From positions 1 through 25,435 of the forward strand of contig CAKSZE010000023.1 of assembly GCA_934525325.1 (NCBI GenBank): DNA of 25,435 nucleotides. Direction: 5' to 3'. Positions 1 to 6,475 of this stretch are shown here, one piece after another. Each line of letters opens with the position of its first letter. Within the stretch, counting starts at the first letter, position 1. The translations under genes and the position numbers were made by a program. Below the pieces are notes generated by a model. That model ran no database searches. It worked only from the letters and a program-made list of their open reading frames with translations, and had not been told where the DNA came from. Source of the DNA: an uncultured Faecalibacterium sp. GTDB lineage: Bacteria > Bacillota > Clostridia > Oscillospirales > Ruminococcaceae.

Positions 1-77
1 TGATCGTATTGGAGCATCTGCTGGGTCGGATCAATCTGCCCGGTATGTGGTGGATCATCTCTGAGCGCTGGCTGTGA
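1..77 (+). CDS. C-terminal end of an unidentified protein (5' truncated)
   Basis: An open frame enters from the left edge and stops with TGA at 75-77. The last visible residues are hydrophobic and tryptophan-rich (GMWWIISERWL), which would suit the end of a membrane protein. A clean terminator 15 bases downstream supports a real gene end. There is too little sequence to assign a family. Confidence 0.5.
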   Translation, partial: IVLEHLLGRINLPGMWWIISERWL

Positions 78-91
78 AGTGACACCCCGCA

Positions 92-124
92 AAGCCGCTG
101 CACTTTTTGTGCGGCGGCTTTTTT
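92..124 (+). terminator. Rho-independent terminator of the upstream gene
   Basis: A 12-bp stem (92-103 with 109-120, one G-T wobble) and a TTTTT loop are followed by a run of T. It lies 15 bases after the stop codon at 77. Confidence 0.85.
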
Positions 125-133
125 GCTGCGCGG

Positions 134-285
134 GACGATTTTGAATGCGCTCCGCGTTGCTCTGCGCATAAGCTAAGGAAAAATTATTTTATAGTTTCGG
201 AATACCGGAGCGTCTGCGGACGCTCCGGTATTCCATTTTCACGGGAGGGGTCGTGAAGGAAAACGGCATTTGCAGCGCCTACTTC
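134..285 (+). repeat. Structured repeat R1 (P1 hairpin, hypervariable P2 hairpin with TGCG loop)
   Basis: This is the first of four related copies in the window. P1 pairs ATGCGC (145-150) with GCGCAT (164-169) around a conserved loop. P2 is a perfect 16-bp stem (199-214 with 219-234) closed by TGCG at 215-218. A purine block GGGAGGGG (243-250) follows, and TTCACG (238-243) can pair with CGTGAA (252-257) to put that block in a loop. Flanks shared with the other copies include GAATGC(G/C)CTCCGCG, an AT-rich link with GGAA, and GGAGGGGTCGT. It begins 10 bases after the terminator of the preceding gene. The copies agree in structure but share no P2 stem sequence. Its function is unknown. Confidence 0.8.
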
Positions 286-400
286 CTGCGAACGCAGTGA
301 GCAGACGGAAGGGGTGTCTCCCGGGCGAGCCCGCTGCCCGTGTGACTTTTTTCTGATATATTTTACTTGTCTCTGTATTGGCAAAACTGGCAAAAAATGC

Positions 401-429
401 TTGCATCTAGGCGGTTTTAATGATAAAAT
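401..429 (+). promoter_or_regulatory. Predicted sigma-A promoter of the signalling operon
   Basis: TTGCAT (401-406), a 17-base spacer and TAAAAT (424-429) preceded by TGA, which gives an extended -10. Transcription would start near 436. That lies downstream of the ATG at 420 and so argues for the ATG at 552 as the start of the first gene. The 115-base leader that remains shows no riboswitch I recognise. Confidence 0.55.
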
Positions 430-551
430 CAAAATGTTATAGTGCGCTCAAAAGCGGGGTGCACAGGAAAGTAAAGTTTGATATTGCGGCAACAGGGGGT
501 ACCGTGTGCTGCAAAGACGCGGTGCGCGGAGAAAGAGGCAGGGAAAACAAA

Positions 552-2657
552 ATGGAAACAGGTGAGACAATAAAAGCAGAGCTTTTGCAGCTGGAACGCT
601 ATGCACAGAATGTGCCGGGCGGCGTGCACTACTGCGCAGACGACCCGGAAAACGGCTATCCTTTCACTTATATCAGCGACCGCTTTCTGGAGATACTGGG
701 CTGGGAGCGGGAAGAGTTTGCAGCAAAGTTCGATAACCGCTATGTCGCGCTGGTGCACCCGGACGATATGGTGGCAGGGCTGCGCTACCGGAACGCGGAA
801 AACAGTGCAGCCTACGCGCAGGAGGGCGACAGCGTATTCCGGCTGCTGGGCAAAAACGGCTACCGCTGGGTCTCCAATGCTGCCAACCGGATCGAATGGC
901 ACGGCAATGGCTACATCTTGGGCACCATCACGGATATCACCCCCTATATGGAGCTGCGGGAAAAGCTGGAGCAGCAGAGCCGCACCCAGAAGGAAGCGCT
1001 GGAAACCGCCAACCGCAACCTGCTGCGGATGATGCAGCAGATGGAGGAGCAGAAGGCGCAGTTTGCCCAGACCACCGCCCGGAACATGGAAAAAGAGCAG
1101 CGCTACCGGCAGCGGCTGAACCGGGATGCCCTGACCGGTACCTACAACCGCCGTTATTACGAGGAAGTGGTGCGCAATAATATCGGCCCGGCGGGCATCG
1201 CCCTGATGGATATCGACGATTTCAAGATCTGCAACGATACCTACGGCCACCACGCCGGAGATCTGGCGCTGGAAACCGTTGCAAAGGCTGTCTGCAGCTG
1301 CATCCGGGAAACGGATCTGCTGATCCGTTATGGCGGCGACGAGTTTTTGCTGGTGCTGCCCGGCATCCCGGCGGATTATCTCAGGACAAAGCTGGAGCAG
1401 ATCCGCGCCGCAGCGCAAAAGGCTGTGGTGCCGGGCTACTCTCACTTCCGGCTCTCGCTGAGCATCGGCGGTGCGATGCAGACCCTTGCCGACCCCATGG
1501 AGAACGTGGTGCGCCGGGCAGACCTTTTGATGTATCAGGCCAAAAACCACAAGGACGCCGTGGCGGTGGACACACAGGACAGCCGGCTGGCGGCGCAGGA
1601 GGATGTTTTAGAGGAAAAGCCCGCCATCCTGCTGGTGGATGATTCCATGATGAACCGCATGGTGCTGGCCAGCATTCTGGGCGAGGACTACCGCATTCTG
1701 GAAGCCGAGAACGGCAAACGGTGTCTGGAGCAGCTGCAGGCAAAGGCGGGGCAGATCTCGCTGGTGCTGCTGGATATCAATATGCCGGTCATGGACGGCT
1801 TTGAGGTGCTGCGTACCATGAACACCAACCACACCATCGAGGATGTGCCGGTGATCATGATCTCCAGCGACGACTCGGAAGAAGTCATCCGTAAGGCTTA
1901 CGAGCTGGGCGCAAGCGATTACGTCAGCCGCCCCTTTGACGCCAAGATCGTCTACCGCCGGGTGGCAAATACCATCAAGCTGTACGCCAAGCAGCGGCGG
2001 CTGGTGCAGATGGTGTCCGACCAGATCCGCGCCCGCGAAAAGAACACCGATGTGCTGGTGGGCGTGCTCAGCCAGATCGTGGAGTTCCGCAACGGCGAGT
2101 CCGGCTCTCATGTGCGGCACATCCGCATCATCACCGAAATGCTGCTGCACCGGCTGATGGAGCTGACCAGCCGCTACGACCTGACCCCCGAGCAGCAGGA
2201 TGACATCCCGTTGGCGTCGGCGCTGCACGATATCGGCAAGATCGGCATTGATGAAGCCATCCTGAACAAGCCCGGCAGGCTGACCGCAGAGGAATTTGCG
2301 GTGATCAAGACCCACAGTATGCTGGGCGCAGAGATGCTGCAAAAGACCGAAAGCTTTGCAGACCAGCCGCTTTTGCAGACCGCCTACGAGATCGCCCGCT
2401 GGCACCACGAGCGCTGGGACGGCAAGGGCTACCCGGACGGGCTGAAAGGCGACGATATCCCTATCAGTGCGCAGCTGGTCTCCATGGCGGATGTGTACGA
2501 CGCGCTGACCAGCGAGCGGTGCTACAAAAAAGCCTTCCCGCACGAGACCGCCGTCCAGATGATCACAGACGGCGCGTGCGGCGCGTTCAACCCGCTGCTG
2601 ATCCAGTGCCTGCTGGATGTGCAGGGGGAACTGAAACAGGAAATTTTACAATGGTAA
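552..2657 (+). CDS. PAS-GGDEF-REC-HD-GYP cyclic-di-GMP signalling protein
   Basis: This is a predicted soluble protein of 701 aa that may both make and break c-di-GMP. In order it has a PAS domain (about 10-120), a Gln/Glu-rich coiled coil (about 125-190), a GGDEF domain, a receiver domain and an HD-GYP domain. The GGDEF active site (261-265) is intact and the inhibitory I-site RETD lies at 252-255, five residues before it. The receiver (about 357-475) has DD near its start and a phospho-acceptor D408 in LLDINMP. The HD-GYP domain (about 490-690) has HD at 559-560 and GYP at 626-628. I chose ATG 552 because the PAS domain begins just after it and the predicted promoter lies upstream; an in-frame ATG at 420 would add 44 low-quality residues. 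A GTG-start binding protein follows 17 bases later, so it is probably the first gene of a three-gene operon. Domain calls are secure; which catalytic activity dominates cannot be read from sequence. Confidence 0.9.
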   Translation: METGETIKAELLQLERYAQNVPGGVHYCADDPENGYPFTYISDRFLEILGWEREEFAAKFDNRYVALVHPDDMVAGLRYRNAENSAAYAQEGDSVFRLLGKNGYRWVSNAANRIEWHGNGYILGTITDITPYMELREKLEQQSRTQKEALETANRNLLRMMQQMEEQKAQFAQTTARNMEKEQRYRQRLNRDALTGTYNRRYYEEVVRNNIGPAGIALMDIDDFKICNDTYGHHAGDLALETVAKAVCSCIRETDLLIRYGGDEFLLVLPGIPADYLRTKLEQIRAAAQKAVVPGYSHFRLSLSIGGAMQTLADPMENVVRRADLLMYQAKNHKDAVAVDTQDSRLAAQEDVLEEKPAILLVDDSMMNRMVLASILGEDYRILEAENGKRCLEQLQAKAGQISLVLLDINMPVMDGFEVLRTMNTNHTIEDVPVIMISSDDSEEVIRKAYELGASDYVSRPFDAKIVYRRVANTIKLYAKQRRLVQMVSDQIRAREKNTDVLVGVLSQIVEFRNGESGSHVRHIRIITEMLLHRLMELTSRYDLTPEQQDDIPLASALHDIGKIGIDEAILNKPGRLTAEEFAVIKTHSMLGAEMLQKTESFADQPLLQTAYEIARWHHERWDGKGYPDGLKGDDIPISAQLVSMADVYDALTSERCYKKAFPHETAVQMITDGACGAFNPLLIQCLLDVQGELKQEILQW

Positions 2658-2674
2658 TGTGAGGATAACTACGC

Positions 2675-3502
2675 GTGACAAAACAGCGATCCAACTATAA
2701 AATATCCCGCCGCACCTTTTTAAAGGTGTGCGCGGCGGCAGCGGCAGCCGGGCTGACCGCCTGCGGCAAAACGCAGGCAGCGGCAGCGCTGCCCGAACTT
2801 ACGGTGGGCAGCGATTCCTACCCGCCGTTCATCTACCTGAGCAATGACAGCACCCCCACCGGCATTGATGTGGACATTGCCACCGAGGCTTTTGCCCGCA
2901 TGGGGTATGCGGTGCGGATCGAGCTCATTGACTGGGAGCAGAAAACCAATCTGGTGGAAAGCGGCGCCATCGACTGCATCTGGGGCTGCTTTTCCATGGA
3001 CGGGCGGGAGCAGCTGTACCGCTGGGCGGGGCCGTATATGGTCAGCCGTCAGGTGGTGGCGGTCAATGCCGACAGCGGCATTGAAACGCTTGCCGACCTT
3101 GCGGGCAAGACCATGATGGTGCAAAGCACCACCAAGCCGGAGGAGATTTTCCTTGCCGGCACCGACCCCCGCATCCCGCAGCTGGGTGAGCTGCTGAGCA
3201 CCGAGGACCGCAGCGTGCAGTACGCTATGCTGAACTGCGGCTATGTGGACGCCATTGCCGCCCACGAGACTGCCATTTTGCAGTATATGCAGGATTGCAA
3301 CGCCAATTTCCGCATTCTGGAAGAGCCGCTGCTGGTCACCGGCATCGGCGTGGCTTTTGCGCTGAACGACACCCGCGGGCTGGATGAACAGCTGTCCGAG
3401 ACCTTTGCCGCCATGCGCGCCGACGGCACAATGAAGCAGATCGTAGGCAGGTATCTGCCAAACCCGGAAAAGTATCTGGAGGTGGACGCCCTTGAACCGT
3501 AA
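2675..3502 (+). CDS. Solute-binding lipoprotein (amino-acid-type, SBP_bac_3-like)
   Basis: Extracytoplasmic substrate-binding protein of 275 aa, similar to polar amino-acid ABC binding proteins ([32 protein letters not shown]). The N-terminus contains SRRTFLK, an exact twin-arginine-type motif, followed by a hydrophobic Ala stretch and the lipobox LTAC, so a lipid-anchored protein is expected. The start is GTG at 2675 with GAGG about ten bases upstream; no better ATG is in frame. No ABC permease or ATPase gene adjoins it. Instead its last 11 bases overlap the start of a transmembrane hybrid histidine kinase, and a c-di-GMP protein lies just upstream. By analogy with sensor kinases that use Venus-flytrap domains, I infer that it presents ligand to the kinase rather than feeding a transporter. 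The ligand is unknown. Confidence 0.85.
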   Translation: MTKQRSNYKISRRTFLKVCAAAAAAGLTACGKTQAAAALPELTVGSDSYPPFIYLSNDSTPTGIDVDIATEAFARMGYAVRIELIDWEQKTNLVESGAIDCIWGCFSMDGREQLYRWAGPYMVSRQVVAVNADSGIETLADLAGKTMMVQSTTKPEEIFLAGTDPRIPQLGELLSTEDRSVQYAMLNCGYVDAIAAHETAILQYMQDCNANFRILEEPLLVTGIGVAFALNDTRGLDEQLSETFAAMRADGTMKQIVGRYLPNPEKYLEVDALEP

Positions 3503-6071
3503 CAAGAAACCCTTCCCCTCCGAGATGCGGGTGGCGGCGCTCTATCTGCTGATGGGGGTGCTGTTTTTGCTGGCAGTCACCCTCTTCTCCGGGCGGGAGT
3601 CCATGCGCGCTACCGAGGAATACTTTACCCGCACCATCAGCTTTGTAAAGACCCAGTCCACCAGCTTCGAAAAACATAACGATACCATCACCGCAAAGGC
3701 GCTGCGCCGGATGGCGGTTTCGGTGCGGCAGTTGGCGGAAAATGACGCTTTGAACCTTTACGACCCCGAAAGCCTCCGGGCAGAAACGGGATCCCTCTGG
3801 CTTACCGGCATTGCCGTACTGGACGAAAATGGAAAAGCATTGTGCGAATATACAGATGGTAATATCGGCTATGCACAGTTCGCCGAGTCGCTGCGGGAGG
3901 ATGCCGCACTGAACGTGCTGCAAAACCCGCAAAAGACCTACGTCAAGCGCATTCTGCTAAAGGATGGCACGGCGGTGGATGTTGCCACCCGCCGCGCCGC
4001 AGCAGGGGACGCCGTGCTGCTGGCTTACCGGGTGACCCCGCCGGAGTTTGTGGAGGGCGCAGCCCTGTCCATCCAGAGCGTGCTGGACGGCTACCCGCAG
4101 AACATCAGCGGCACCATCTTTATCGTGCAGAACAATAAGGTGATCGCCGCAAATGACCCAAGCCTTATCGGGCTGTACACCACCAACAGCCCGCTGGTGC
4201 GGGGCATCCGCAAAGCCGGAGTGCCCGATACTTTGACCCACACCCACGACTGGGCAAATTCCGGCTGCTATTTCGGGATGTACAGCAACGGACAGAATTT
4301 TGATCTGTATATCTACATTGGCGAAAAATCGGTGTTCCGCAATTCCAGCAGCACACTGCTGGCTGCGCTGATCCTTTATCTGATCTTTGTGGCAGTGCTG
4401 CAAACGCTGCGCCGCCGCACGGCAGCAGTTGCGGAGCATCTGCGGAAGGAGCAGGAGCAGAAGTACCACGCCCAGCTGGAGGAGCAGAACCGCAAGCTGG
4501 AAAAGGCCGTCCGGCACGAGGCGGCGGCAAACCGCGCCAAGCGGGAGTTCTTGTTCAACATGAGCCACGACATCCGCACCCCGATGAACGCCATCATCGG
4601 CTTCACCTCGCTGGCGGCGACCCATGTTGATAATAAGGAACAGGTGCTGGACTACCTGAAAAAGATCTCTATTTCCAGCCAGCACCTGCTCTCCCTCATC
4701 AACGATGTGCTGGATATGAGCCGCATTGAGAGCGGAAAGGTGAAGATCGAGGAAAAGGCGGTGCATCTGCCGGATCTCGTGCACGATGTGCGCTCCATCA
4801 TCCAGCCTAACATCAGCTCCAAGCGCTTGTCGCTGTTCATCGACACCATGGACGTGGTGGACGAGGACATCATCACCGACCCGCTGCGGCTGAATCAGGT
4901 GCTGCTGAACATCCTTTCCAATGCCATCAAGTTCACCCCCACCGGCGGCATGGTGAGCATCCGCATTGCCCAGAAGCCCGGCGCACCCAAGGGCTGCGGC
5001 AACTACGAGTTCCGCATCAAGGATAACGGCATCGGCATCAATAAGGAGTTCCAGAAGCATATCTTTGAGGAGTTCACCCGGGAGGAAAGCTCTACCGTCA
5101 GCGGCATTCAGGGCACGGGTCTGGGCCTTTCCATCACCAAGAATATCGTAGACCTGATGGGCGGCACCATCACCCTTGAAAGCGAGCCGGGCAAGGGCAG
5201 CGAGTTCATCGTGAACCTCTGCTTCCCCCTCAGCGGGCAGAAGGCGGAGATCAAGCAGCTGCCCCAGCTGGAAGGGCTGCGGGCGCTGGTGGCAGACGAC
5301 GACACCAACACCTGCCTGAGCGTCAGCACCATGCTTTCCAAGATCGGTATGCGCCCGGAGTGGACCATCTCCGGCAAGGAAGCAGTCATCCGCACCAAGT
5401 ACGCCGTGGAGCAGGGCGATGCTTTCAGCGTGTATATCATCGACTGGCTCATCCCGGATATGAACGGCATCGAGATCGTGCGGCAGATCCGCAAGGTCAT
5501 CGGGGACAGCTGTCCCATCATCATCCTGACCGCCTACGACTGGGCGGATATCGAGGAGGAAGCGCGCGCCGCCGGTGTGACCGCCTTCTGCGAAAAGCCG
5601 CTGTTCCTCTCGGAGCTGCGCAAGGTGCTGGCAGAGCCCTTCCGGGTGCAGCCGGAGCAGACGCCTGCCCTGCCGCCCAAGGCAGGCTTTGACGGCAAGC
5701 GCCTGCTGCTGGTGGAGGATAACGCCCTGAACCGGGAGATCGCCATGGAGATTTTAAAGGAAGCGGGCTTCCTTGTGGATGCCGCCGAGGACGGCGTTGA
5801 AGCGGTGGAAAAGATGGAGCAGTCCGCGCCCGGGCAGTACGACCTGATCCTGATGGACATTCAGATGCCCCGGATGGACGGCTACGAAGCCACCCGGCGC
5901 ATCCGCGCCCTGACCGACCCGCAAAAGGCGGGCATCCCTATTTTTGCCATGACCGCCAACGCCTTTGAGGAGGACAAGCAGAACGCCTTGAATGCGGGCA
6001 TGAACGGCCACATCGCAAAGCCGCTGGATATCTCGCACCTGCTGAAGGTGCTGGATGAAGCGCTGAAATAA
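3492..6071 (+). CDS. Transmembrane hybrid histidine kinase with two receiver domains
   Basis: Sensor kinase of 859 aa. A first membrane helix (about 15-36) and a second (about 287-304) enclose an extracellular sensor region of about 250 residues. A coiled coil (about 310-350) leads to a HisKA domain with phospho-acceptor H359 in [10 protein letters not shown], then an HATPase_c domain with N, DNGIGI and GTGLGL boxes (about 465-590). Receiver 1 (about 600-720) carries D651 in [11 protein letters not shown]. Receiver 2 (about 735-857) carries D789 in [11 protein letters not shown]. Both keep the acidic pocket and the KP lysine, so both look active. No HPt domain is present, so an external phosphotransfer protein would be needed for onward relay. 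The start is TTG at 3492, supported by GGAGGTGG at 3478-3485; it overlaps the binding-protein gene by 11 bases, indicating translational coupling. Confidence 0.9.
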   Translation: MNRNKKPFPSEMRVAALYLLMGVLFLLAVTLFSGRESMRATEEYFTRTISFVKTQSTSFEKHNDTITAKALRRMAVSVRQLAENDALNLYDPESLRAETGSLWLTGIAVLDENGKALCEYTDGNIGYAQFAESLREDAALNVLQNPQKTYVKRILLKDGTAVDVATRRAAAGDAVLLAYRVTPPEFVEGAALSIQSVLDGYPQNISGTIFIVQNNKVIAANDPSLIGLYTTNSPLVRGIRKAGVPDTLTHTHDWANSGCYFGMYSNGQNFDLYIYIGEKSVFRNSSSTLLAALILYLIFVAVLQTLRRRTAAVAEHLRKEQEQKYHAQLEEQNRKLEKAVRHEAAANRAKREFLFNMSHDIRTPMNAIIGFTSLAATHVDNKEQVLDYLKKISISSQHLLSLINDVLDMSRIESGKVKIEEKAVHLPDLVHDVRSIIQPNISSKRLSLFIDTMDVVDEDIITDPLRLNQVLLNILSNAIKFTPTGGMVSIRIAQKPGAPKGCGNYEFRIKDNGIGINKEFQKHIFEEFTREESSTVSGIQGTGLGLSITKNIVDLMGGTITLESEPGKGSEFIVNLCFPLSGQKAEIKQLPQLEGLRALVADDDTNTCLSVSTMLSKIGMRPEWTISGKEAVIRTKYAVEQGDAFSVYIIDWLIPDMNGIEIVRQIRKVIGDSCPIIILTAYDWADIEEEARAAGVTAFCEKPLFLSELRKVLAEPFRVQPEQTPALPPKAGFDGKRLLLVEDNALNREIAMEILKEAGFLVDAAEDGVEAVEKMEQSAPGQYDLILMDIQMPRMDGYEATRRIRALTDPQKAGIPIFAMTANAFEEDKQNALNAGMNGHIAKPLDISHLLKVLDEALK

Positions 6072-6082
6072 AACCCGCTCAC

Positions 6083-6127
6083 GCATCGCTGCGCGATGCC
6101 AGCTCCCCCGAAAGGGGGAGCTTTTTT
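6083..6127 (+). terminator. Terminator of the signalling operon with upstream hairpin (repeat-like)
   Basis: Hairpin GCATCGC (6083-6089) with GCGATGC (6093-6099) is followed directly by stem AGCTCCCCC (6101-6109), loop GAAA, GGGGGAGCT (6114-6122) and six T. It lies 11 bases after the kinase stop. The AGCTCCCCC core recurs in the next hairpin, so this is probably a copy of a genome-wide repeat used as a terminator. Confidence 0.8.
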
Positions 6128-6147
6128 GTTTCTGGAAGTCAGAACCT

Positions 6148-6181
6148 GCGCACCAGCTCCCCCTCGGGGGAGCTGGTGCGC
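6148..6181. repeat. 15-bp perfect hairpin sharing the AGCTCCCC core
   Basis: The stem runs 6148-6162 with 6167-6181 and the loop is CTCG. The sequence ACCAGCTCCCC matches the terminator stem just upstream. No T tract follows on either side, so a terminator role is not clear. A further 7-bp hairpin (TTTGCCC with GGGCAAA, 6197-6214) follows. Confidence 0.65.
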
Positions 6182-6259
6182 AACGATTGACAGCGCTTTG
6201 CCCGGCGGGGCAAAAAAGCATGGGTTTGCGTCTATTCTGCAAACTTTTTGTGAACCCTA

Positions 6260-6288
6260 TTGACAAAGCAGGTGGACAGGAGTATATT
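6260..6288 (+). promoter_or_regulatory. Sigma-A promoter of clpB
   Basis: TTGACA (6260-6265), a 17-base spacer and TATATT (6283-6288). The CIRCE operator begins 2 bases after the -10 box, so HrcA bound there would cover the transcription start near 6295. Confidence 0.85.
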
Positions 6289-6289
6289 T

Positions 6290-6316
6290 TTAGCAGTCGA
6301 GCAGATAGAGTGCTAA
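6290..6316. promoter_or_regulatory. CIRCE element (HrcA operator)
   Basis: TTAGCAGTC-N9-GAGTGCTAA differs from the classical CIRCE inverted repeat TTAGCACTC-N9-GAGTGCTAA at one base of the left arm. Its position at the start of transcription of a clpB gene fits HrcA repression released by heat or misfolded protein. Confidence 0.9.
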
Positions 6317-6354
6317 AAACAAAACGAACTGCCCCGCAGGAGGTGTGCAAGACC

Positions 6355-6417
6355 ATGAAGAAGAACATCAATACAGTTGAATCACGGCTCTGCCGCCGCC
6401 GGGCGCGGAGCTGTTAG
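6355..6417 (+). CDS. 20-codon leader ORF upstream of clpB (Arg/Cys-rich C-terminus)
   Basis: ATG at 6355 is preceded by a near-perfect ribosome binding site AGGAGGTG (6338-6345, 9-base spacing). The ORF is transcribed from the CIRCE-controlled promoter and ends 58 bases before clpB. It encodes 20 residues ending LCRRRARSC. The end of the ORF can fold into a GC-rich hairpin (GCTCTGC with GCGGAGC). I do not recognise the peptide. Its strong ribosome binding site and place inside the clpB leader suggest either a translated leader peptide that tunes clpB expression or a small secreted or basic peptide. Coding status is inferred only from the binding site and position. Confidence 0.5.
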   Translation: MKKNINTVESRLCRRRARSC

Positions 6418-6475
6418 CAAAGAACTTGCCTGTCCGCTAAAATAAACCTTCCGGTATGAATGGAGGCTTGACTTT

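Noticed and set aside
184..432. Minus ORF over repeat R1, and the similar plus ORF 17234-17518 over R2 (both contain DPS-ENG)
   Set aside because: The likeness comes from the shared repeat DNA. The frame is not kept in R3b (one extra base), and hairpin pairing rather than coding is conserved.
436..551. c-di-GMP (GEMM) riboswitch in the leader of the GGDEF/HD-GYP gene
   Set aside because: GCACAGG-like and GCAAAGACGC-like fragments occur, but the order and the conserved core of GEMM are not present.
420..551. N-terminal extension of the PAS-GGDEF protein from ATG 420
   Set aside because: The predicted transcription start lies downstream of 420 and the extra 44 residues show no domain character.
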